Assembly: GCA_031411695.1 (NCBI GenBank)
Contig: JANOBO010000076.1
Location: 1-38,072 of the forward strand
Reading direction: 5' to 3'
DNA: 38,072 nt
From: JAIBCL01 sp031411695
Lineage (GTDB): Bacteria; Verrucomicrobiota; Verrucomicrobiia; Verrucomicrobiales; Verrucomicrobiaceae
In this document: piece after piece, positions 32,375-38,072 of the stretch
Layout of the letters: every line of letters starts with the position of its first letter
How positions within the stretch are numbered: the first letter of the stretch is position 1
Made by a program: the position numbers and the translations under genes
Notes under the pieces: generated by a model
Database searches by the model: none
What the model was told of the DNA's origin: nothing
What the model saw: the letters and a program-made list of their open reading frames with translations, nothing else

Positions 32375-35300
32375 ATGAAGCAAACACTCGCCATTTTCGC
32401 CCTCTGCTGGAGCCTTGCCGCTGGTGCCCCCGCCCAGATCAAATTGAACCGAGGCGATCACATCGCGATTCTCGGCAGCACGACGGCCGACCGGATGCAG
32501 CACAGCGCGTGGTTTGACACGCTGGTTCATGCTGCGAATCAGGACAAGGACATCGTCATGCGCAACATCGCCTTTGCCGCTGACGAGGTGGGCACCTGGC
32601 ATCGCGTCGATGACTTCGGCTCGCGTGATGAGTGGCTGAACAAGGTCGGCGCGTCGGTCATCCTGGCGTTTTACGGCTTCAATGAGTCGTTCAAAGGCGA
32701 GGCTGGCGTCGCGGACTTCAAGGCAAAGCTCGATGCGTTCATCAAGCACACGGCGCAGAGCACCTATGGGCCGGCGGGGAAGCCGAGGCTCGTGCTCATC
32801 TCGCCCATCGCGGCCGAAAAACAGGGTAACTCCGACATCGCCGATCCGGCGCCGATCAATGCAAATCTGAAGCTCTACGTCGCGGCGATGGCCGAGGTGG
32901 CAAAGGCAAACAACACCCCCTTCGTCGATCTCTTCACTGCGTCGCAGCAGGCCTACGCGGATGCGAAGTCGCCGCTGACCTTCAATGGCATCCACCTCAT
33001 CAGTGAAGGGGACAAGGCGCTGGCGCCCATCCTCTTCAAAGGCGTGTTTGGCGACAATGCGCCGAACATCGACAGCCTCGACAAGCTGCGCACCGCCGTG
33101 ATCGCGCGGAACGATGTGTGGCACAGCCGGTACCGCACGGTGGACGGCTACAACGTCTACGGCGGCCGGTCCGGTCTGGCGTATGCGGCGGGCATCGGCG
33201 GCATGAAGCAGAATGAACGGAACCCCGAGAAGCCCTACATCTCGAACTTCCAGGTCATGCAGCAGGAGATGGGCGTGCGCGATTTGATGACCTCAAACCG
33301 CGAGGCCGCCGTGTGGGCGATCGCCAAGGGCGGTGAGGGACAGGTCGATGACTCAAACCTGCCGAAGGTGGAGCAGGTCGGCAGCAACCTTCCCGTGGGC
33401 GGTGAGACGTTCAACAAGACGCCGATGACGGGCTTCAAGGTCGATCCAAAAACGGGGCTCGTCGCGTTTCCGACCGGCGAGGAGATCCGGCAGAAGATCA
33501 AATCCGCGCCGGGACTGAAGATCCAGCTTTTCGCCGAGGAGTCGATGTTCCCTGAGCTGGTGAAGCCGGTGCAGATGGCCTTCGACACGAAGGGCCGCCT
33601 CTGGGTCAGCGCGTGGAAGAACTACCCTGAGCGCACGCCAGACAGCAAAGACGGCGACAAGCTGCTCATCCTCGAGGACACAAATGGCGACGGCCGTGCG
33701 GACAAATGCACCACGTTTTACGATCAGCTCAACTGCCCCACCGGCTTCCAATTCTACAAAGATGGCGTGCTGGTGATGCGGTCGCCCGATCTGCTCTGGC
33801 TGCGCGACACAAACGGCGACGACAAGGTGGACACTATCGAGCGCGTGCTCAGCGGCCTTTGCGCCGCAGACTCGCATCATGAGACAAACTCCATCTGCTA
33901 CGAGCCCGGCGGCGCGGTGTATTGCAGCGACGGTGTCTTCCACCGCACGCAGGTCGAGACGCCGCAGGGCCCCACGCGCAATACGAACGGCTCCATCTAC
34001 CGCTACGAGCCGCGCACGGGCAAATTCATCCGCCATGCCGCGTATGGATTCGCCAATCCGCACGGACGCGTCTTCGACTACTGGGGAAATGACTTCATCA
34101 CCGACGCCACGGGTAACGCGAACTACTTCGGCCCCGGCTTCTCAGGCCACATCGACGGCGGAGATTTCGGCACCGTCGCGCACAGCAACTACCAGCACTT
34201 CTGGCAGCGCCCGGCACGCCCTTGCCCCGCGACGACGATTCTGAGCAGCCGGCATTTCCCGGACGATTGGAACGGGAACTTCATCAACTTCAACGTCATC
34301 GGCATCCAGGGAATCCACCGCGTGAAAATGGAGGAGGACGGCTCCGCCATCAAAGGCACCACGGTCACCTACCTGCGCGACGGCAAGGAAATGAACACGT
34401 TCATCGAGGGTGATCCCGCTGAGATCGGCACCTTCCGTCCGATCTGCGGCGTCACCGCTCCGGATGGCGCGTTCTTCTTCGCCGACTGGTCATGCGCCAT
34501 CATCGGACACATGCAGCATCATTTGCGGGATCCAAACCGCGATCATACCTCCGGCCGCGTTTATCGCGTGACGTATGAAGGGCGCGAGCTGCTGAAGCCG
34601 AACAAAATCCACGGCCAGCCCATCGCCGCCTTGCTGGATCTTTTGAAGGAACCGGAGAACGATGTGCGCACCCGCGCCAAGATCGAGCTCGACAAGCACG
34701 ACACCCGGGAAGTCATCGCCGCCACGCAGAAATGGGCAGCGCAGTTTGATCCGAAGAAGATCGAGGACGCGCATCACCTCCTCGAGGCGCTCTGGGTTCA
34801 TCAGTGGCACAACGTCGTGAACACGGAACTCATCAACACCGTCTTCACCTCGCCCGAGCCTCGCGCCCGCGCGCAGGCCGTGCGCGTCGCCTTGTATCAG
34901 CGCGACCGCGTGCCGAACGTCCGCGAGATCATCGCAAAAGCCGCCCAGGATGATCACATGCGCGTGCGTCTCGAGGCCGTGCGCGCCTGCTCATTCTTCC
35001 CCGTCGGTGACAAGGAGATGATCACCACCGCGCTCAACGCCACGAAGAAGGACCTCGACTACACTCTCGAATATTGCTTGAAGGAGACGCTGCGGCAGAT
35101 CGCGCCGAAAGCCGAGCAGCTCGTCATGCTGGACGATGCGAAGGCATCGAAGTGGTTGCTTAACTTCGTCAAATCCGGCGACCTCAACAAACTCGGCAAA
35201 TCAATCACGGTGCTGCAAGCCATCGTTGACCGCGCAGACAGCAAGCCCGACGCCCGCGAGAAAGCTCTTGGCGAGCTCATGGCCATGAACCGCACCCCGC

Positions 35301-36424
35301 GCGTCACTGAGCTCGCGAGAGCCCTCGAACGCGTGAACGGAAACAAGGAAGGCGCGAACCAGGATCTCGCCAAGCTCATCCTCACCGCGCAGCCCGGGGA
35401 GATCGCCAAAGCCAAGCCTGCGCTGGAGCAGCTCGGCAAATCAACCGGCAGCATCCAGCGTCGCGCTGGGCTCGGCGCGCTCGTCATCGCCGATGGAGCT
35501 CCCGATGCCGCATGGTCCGCAGGCAATGACGACGTGCGCCTCGCGCTTCTGGAAGCGGCGGGCAGCATCCCCGATCCCGCGCTGCGCGCGAAGTTTTTCC
35601 CGCTTGCCAGCGCCGGCCTCGCCGAAAACCACAACGGCAAGTTCGTCGATACTGCATTGCGCACGCTGCCGCTCCTCGGTGCCGACCATGCCGCCGCCGC
35701 ATACGCGATTTCCACCGCCTTCATTAAATCCGGCAAGCACCTGAACCCGGCCATCTACTCGCTCGCCAGGCTCCAGGGAGCGTGGAAGGCCGAGGATACG
35801 ACGATGCTGACGAAGGCCATCCTCGACGACAGCGCCAAACAGTCCGCCAACAGACGCACCAGCGCAGATTACGTCGCCGGCATCCAGCTCGCGCGCGACC
35901 TCGCCGCGCTGCTTCCCGCCGACGAAGGAGACGCCGTGCGGAAGAGCCTGCGCCAGATCAGCGTCGATGTCGTCGTCTTGAAAACCGTGCGCGAGCAGCT
36001 CCGCTACGACACCACCCGCATCGTCGTCGCCGCAGGCAAGCAGACGGAGATCATCTTCGAAAACGACGACGTGATGCCGCACAATCTCATCATCGCCACC
36101 GCAGGCCAGCGCGCGGCGATCGGCATGAAGGCCATGACCATGCCGCCAAACCCCGACAAGCAAGGCCGCCTCTACGTCCCCGATGACAAAGCCATCGGCA
36201 GAGGCGCCATCCGCGAGGCCACCAAGATGCTCGAGCCCGGCCAGACCGAGCGCCTCCAATTCAAGGCACCGAACAAGGAGATGGAGTTCGACTTCGTCTG
36301 CACCTTTCCCGGCCACTTCATGACGATGGGCGGCAAGCTCATCGTGACAAAGGATGTGGACGCCTACCTCAAAGCCAGCCCCACCGCGCCCGCAAACATG
36401 ATCTCGATGCCGCCGGCTAAGTGA
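32375..36424 (+). CDS. Secreted multidomain protein: SGNH hydrolase, PVC dehydrogenase-like propeller, HEAT repeats, cupredoxin
   Basis: A 1349-residue exported protein. Signal peptide: residues 1-20 (MKQTLAIFALCWSLAAGAPA). SGNH/GDSL-like hydrolase: about 24-240 (GDHIAILGSTTADRMQ; block V FNGIHLISEGD). A PVC 'membrane-bound dehydrogenase' beta-propeller (TIGR02604-like): about 375-745 (SAPGLKIQLFAEESMFPEL; calcium-like loops DTNGDGRAD at 435 and DTNGDDKVD; GFANPHGRVFDYWGNDFI). HEAT-like repeats: about 748-1190. A type 1 copper cupredoxin: about 1198-1335, with ligands H1236 (MPHNLII), C1309, H1314 and M1318 (CTFPGHFMTM), spaced as in azurin. No CxxCH heme site occurs, although many relatives end in cytochrome c. 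The ATG at 32375 gives the signal peptide; the frame extends far upstream as a shadow of ggt. Likely a periplasmic oxidoreductase acting on sugars or glycans, passing electrons to copper. Confidence 0.85.
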   Translation: MKQTLAIFALCWSLAAGAPAQIKLNRGDHIAILGSTTADRMQHSAWFDTLVHAANQDKDIVMRNIAFAADEVGTWHRVDDFGSRDEWLNKVGASVILAFYGFNESFKGEAGVADFKAKLDAFIKHTAQSTYGPAGKPRLVLISPIAAEKQGNSDIADPAPINANLKLYVAAMAEVAKANNTPFVDLFTASQQAYADAKSPLTFNGIHLISEGDKALAPILFKGVFGDNAPNIDSLDKLRTAVIARNDVWHSRYRTVDGYNVYGGRSGLAYAAGIGGMKQNERNPEKPYISNFQVMQQEMGVRDLMTSNREAAVWAIAKGGEGQVDDSNLPKVEQVGSNLPVGGETFNKTPMTGFKVDPKTGLVAFPTGEEIRQKIKSAPGLKIQLFAEESMFPELVKPVQMAFDTKGRLWVSAWKNYPERTPDSKDGDKLLILEDTNGDGRADKCTTFYDQLNCPTGFQFYKDGVLVMRSPDLLWLRDTNGDDKVDTIERVLSGLCAADSHHETNSICYEPGGAVYCSDGVFHRTQVETPQGPTRNTNGSIYRYEPRTGKFIRHAAYGFANPHGRVFDYWGNDFITDATGNANYFGPGFSGHIDGGDFGTVAHSNYQHFWQRPARPCPATTILSSRHFPDDWNGNFINFNVIGIQGIHRVKMEEDGSAIKGTTVTYLRDGKEMNTFIEGDPAEIGTFRPICGVTAPDGAFFFADWSCAIIGHMQHHLRDPNRDHTSGRVYRVTYEGRELLKPNKIHGQPIAALLDLLKEPENDVRTRAKIELDKHDTREVIAATQKWAAQFDPKKIEDAHHLLEALWVHQWHNVVNTELINTVFTSPEPRARAQAVRVALYQRDRVPNVREIIAKAAQDDHMRVRLEAVRACSFFPVGDKEMITTALNATKKDLDYTLEYCLKETLRQIAPKAEQLVMLDDAKASKWLLNFVKSGDLNKLGKSITVLQAIVDRADSKPDAREKALGELMAMNRTPRVTELARALERVNGNKEGANQDLAKLILTAQPGEIAKAKPALEQLGKSTGSIQRRAGLGALVIADGAPDAAWSAGNDDVRLALLEAAGSIPDPALRAKFFPLASAGLAENHNGKFVDTALRTLPLLGADHAAAAYAISTAFIKSGKHLNPAIYSLARLQGAWKAEDTTMLTKAILDDSAKQSANRRTSADYVAGIQLARDLAALLPADEGDAVRKSLRQISVDVVVLKTVREQLRYDTTRIVVAAGKQTEIIFENDDVMPHNLIIATAGQRAAIGMKAMTMPPNPDKQGRLYVPDDKAIGRGAIREATKMLEPGQTERLQFKAPNKEMEFDFVCTFPGHFMTMGGKLIVTKDVDAYLKASPTAPANMISMPPAK

Positions 36425-36464
36425 TGCCTTTTCCGGTCCAATGCCGTGCTGACTCAGATGCCTC

Positions 36465-38072
36465 TCACGCCAGCAGCAGCACCACCCACAGCGCGAGGAA
36501 CAGCAGCGCGGTGCCGAAGCGAACAGCGGCCGTGTGTCTCCTCTGAAATTCGATCAGCGCGTCGCTCTTCATGCCGAGCCAGGCCAGCACGAAGATCACG
36601 ATCAGCGGCAGCACGAAGGCGATGTTGTAGAGCAGCAGGTAGCCGACGGCGCTGAGGCTGCCTTGCTTCATCATGTACACGATCGTCGGCAGATACACCT
36701 GGCCGGTGCAGGCCAGTTCCAGCAGGCTGATGACGATGCCGCTGACGAACGCGGCGATCACAAAATGCGCGGCGCGCGCCTGCACCCGGATCACGCCGCG
36801 GATGCGCGTTTTCAGAAACTCCGGCAGTTGTAGCGTCGCTCCCGCCAGATTGCCCCGCAGCGCGCGGATGCCGTCACGAAAACTCAACCACGCGAGCAGC
36901 AGCGCCACGAGCGCGAGGATGCGATTCAACCAGACGCGCAGCCATGAAAAGGCGCTGACTTTCGCGATCAGATGGCTCAAGCCGAGACCCACCGCGAAAT
37001 AGGAGAGGAACACGGCAAGAATGAACGCGAAACCGACCAGCAGGATTTCCCGCGGACTCCGGCGTGCGATGCGCAGGTAGCTCAAAAAGAAAATGATCGT
37101 GGCAAACGCGCATGGGTTGATGCCATCAAGCAGCCCCGCCGCCGCCACCCAGCCGATGCTGAAGCTGCTGAACCGCTGCTCAATCTCCGCGCCCGCCGCC
37201 TTGCGTTCCTCATCAGCCACCTGATGCCACGCGGCGTCTGGCGCGGCCTCGCTGGATTTTTCCACGAGCCGTTGCAGCGCATTGAACGTGAGCGCCGTCT
37301 TCACCAGCGCGCCAGCTTGCATGAAAACCGCGGGCGTGACCTGCCGCAGCTCGGGCGCGACCTCGAATCTCAAGCTCAACGCCTGGTTGCGTTGCGCCCC
37401 ATCGCTCATCTCGATGTTGTGCTCCTCGATCTCGAGCGGCTGCGCCCGGCTGATCACGCGCAGCATGTCGCGCACACGCTCGCAGTCCTTGCAGCCCGGC
37501 TTGTGGAAGAAAAGCACGCGCAGAGGCTGGGTGGAGGCAACGGGAGCGGCGGCGCGCACAATCGCCTCCGCCGGTTTCGCATCGCTCGCAGCCGCAGCAG
37601 GCTCCGCCTTCACCAGCGACGCGAAACTCGTCAGCGCCGCGCCGGTATTCTTGGCGCCGCCCGGATTCATCAGCTTCTGCATCGTCTTCCAGTCATTCTT
37701 GCTGAACCATTTCTCCTGCGCCTGATCGAGCAGGAAGCCGTGGCGCGGCGTGAGGCGGCGGAATGATTCCTGCAAAAAGTTCTCCAACATCGCGCGGCGC
37801 TCATCGTCATCGAGGGAGGCCAAAGCCTCGCGCAGCGCCAGCGGATCAGCGTCCCTGCCGTTCTCGAGAAGCGAGAGCATCGCATGGAGCCGCACGGTCA
37901 CATCGGCGTCGCGCGTGAGCGGCTCGATCAACGGCAGCATCCCATCAGGGATGCCGTAAACTTTTGACCGCTGGCGGAATGGCACGGACTCGACCTCGAA
38001 GTCGCGCTCTCCGAACCACACGCGCCAGACATCGTTTGTCTTGCGATACGCCGCCGCCAGCGCCTCGCGCAC
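36465..38072 (-). CDS. Thioredoxin-like/CcdA-type thiol-disulfide transmembrane protein, N-terminus cut by window edge
   Basis: The last 535 residues of a longer protein; the first visible codon is internal, not a true start. Residues 1-180 are soluble and partly helical (HEAT-like, for example PDGMLPLIEPLTRDADVTVR). Residues about 185-280 are a thioredoxin-like domain with active site C-K-D-C in FFHKPGCKDCERVRDML. From about residue 305 comes a CcdA/DsbD-like membrane domain with the two conserved cysteines in LLDGINPCAFAT and LELACTGQVYLPT. It should carry electrons across the membrane to periplasmic thiols. In DsbD the thioredoxin domain lies after the membrane part; here a thioredoxin-like domain precedes it. 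It converges on the giant protein gene after 40 bases. Confidence 0.85.
   Translation of the reverse strand: MREALAAAYRKTNDVWRVWFGERDFEVESVPFRQRSKVYGIPDGMLPLIEPLTRDADVTVRLHAMLSLLENGRDADPLALREALASLDDDERRAMLENFLQESFRRLTPRHGFLLDQAQEKWFSKNDWKTMQKLMNPGGAKNTGAALTSFASLVKAEPAAAASDAKPAEAIVRAAAPVASTQPLRVLFFHKPGCKDCERVRDMLRVISRAQPLEIEEHNIEMSDGAQRNQALSLRFEVAPELRQVTPAVFMQAGALVKTALTFNALQRLVEKSSEAAPDAAWHQVADEERKAAGAEIEQRFSSFSIGWVAAAGLLDGINPCAFATIIFFLSYLRIARRSPREILLVGFAFILAVFLSYFAVGLGLSHLIAKVSAFSWLRVWLNRILALVALLLAWLSFRDGIRALRGNLAGATLQLPEFLKTRIRGVIRVQARAAHFVIAAFVSGIVISLLELACTGQVYLPTIVYMMKQGSLSAVGYLLLYNIAFVLPLIVIFVLAWLGMKSDALIEFQRRHTAAVRFGTALLFLALWVVLLLA

Noticed and set aside
1..38072. CRISPR array, prophage or anti-phage defence island
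   Set aside because: No regularly spaced repeats, Cas, integrase, restriction-modification or toxin-antitoxin proteins were recognised on either strand.

Overview
The window is high-GC bacterial DNA that fits the Verrucomicrobiota (PVC superphylum). Support comes from four secreted formylglycine-type sulfatases, a giant secreted protein with the PVC-type 'membrane-bound dehydrogenase' (TIGR02604-like) and HEAT domains, many exported proteins of PVC type, and weak or absent Shine-Dalgarno sequences at most genes. I cannot assign a genus.

Layout. 1-973 (-): 5' part of rpsA, cut by the window edge. 1213-3058 (+): a DUF1348/SnoaL-like protein and sulfatase 1. 3079-5496: a compact module for nitric oxide or oxygen chemistry, made of nnrS and a group III truncated hemoglobin (translationally overlapped, -) divergent from an exported protein that joins a YHS-like segment to a group I truncated hemoglobin (+). 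5557-9143 (+): alpha/beta hydrolase, Tat-exported flavin amine oxidase and creatininase-family amidohydrolase. 9147-20461: a polysaccharide region with two methyltransferases, a WbpP-like epimerase, an ArnT/PMT-like and a GT4 glycosyltransferase, an AlgD-like nucleotide-sugar dehydrogenase, Wza-like export protein, Wzc-like tyrosine autokinase, an outer-membrane beta-barrel and an unknown secreted protein. 21158-21231 (-): tRNA-Gly(UCC) with encoded CCA, immediately upstream of the export operon.

21232-22133 has no intact gene but carries a decayed transposase-like reading frame. 22134-24926 holds a double YHS/TRASH-like secreted protein (-), then ssb, an RlmM/FtsJ-type methyltransferase and an anchored nuclease (+). 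25023-29741 (-) holds three more sulfatases, two of them overlapping by ATGA. 29742-30271 is a graveyard with remnants of an ECF sigma factor and of a secreted protein. 30272-31948 (-) is gamma-glutamyltransferase. A small exported ORF follows, then the 1349-residue SGNH/dehydrogenase/HEAT/cupredoxin protein (+), and a thioredoxin-CcdA fusion (-) cut by the right edge.

How they fit: the polysaccharide block makes activated sugars (epimerase, dehydrogenase), assembles and modifies them (glycosyltransferases, methyltransferases) and exports them (Wza/Wzc/beta-barrel); initiating transferase, flippase and polymerase are not here. Sulfatases, hydrolases and the large oxidoreductase suit a life on sulfated or complex glycans. 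The two hemoglobins plus NnrS suggest defence against nitric oxide. No CRISPR array, intact prophage or recognisable anti-phage system was found. The least described elements are the YHS-globin fusion, the cupredoxin-tailed giant protein and the unknown head gene of the export operon.
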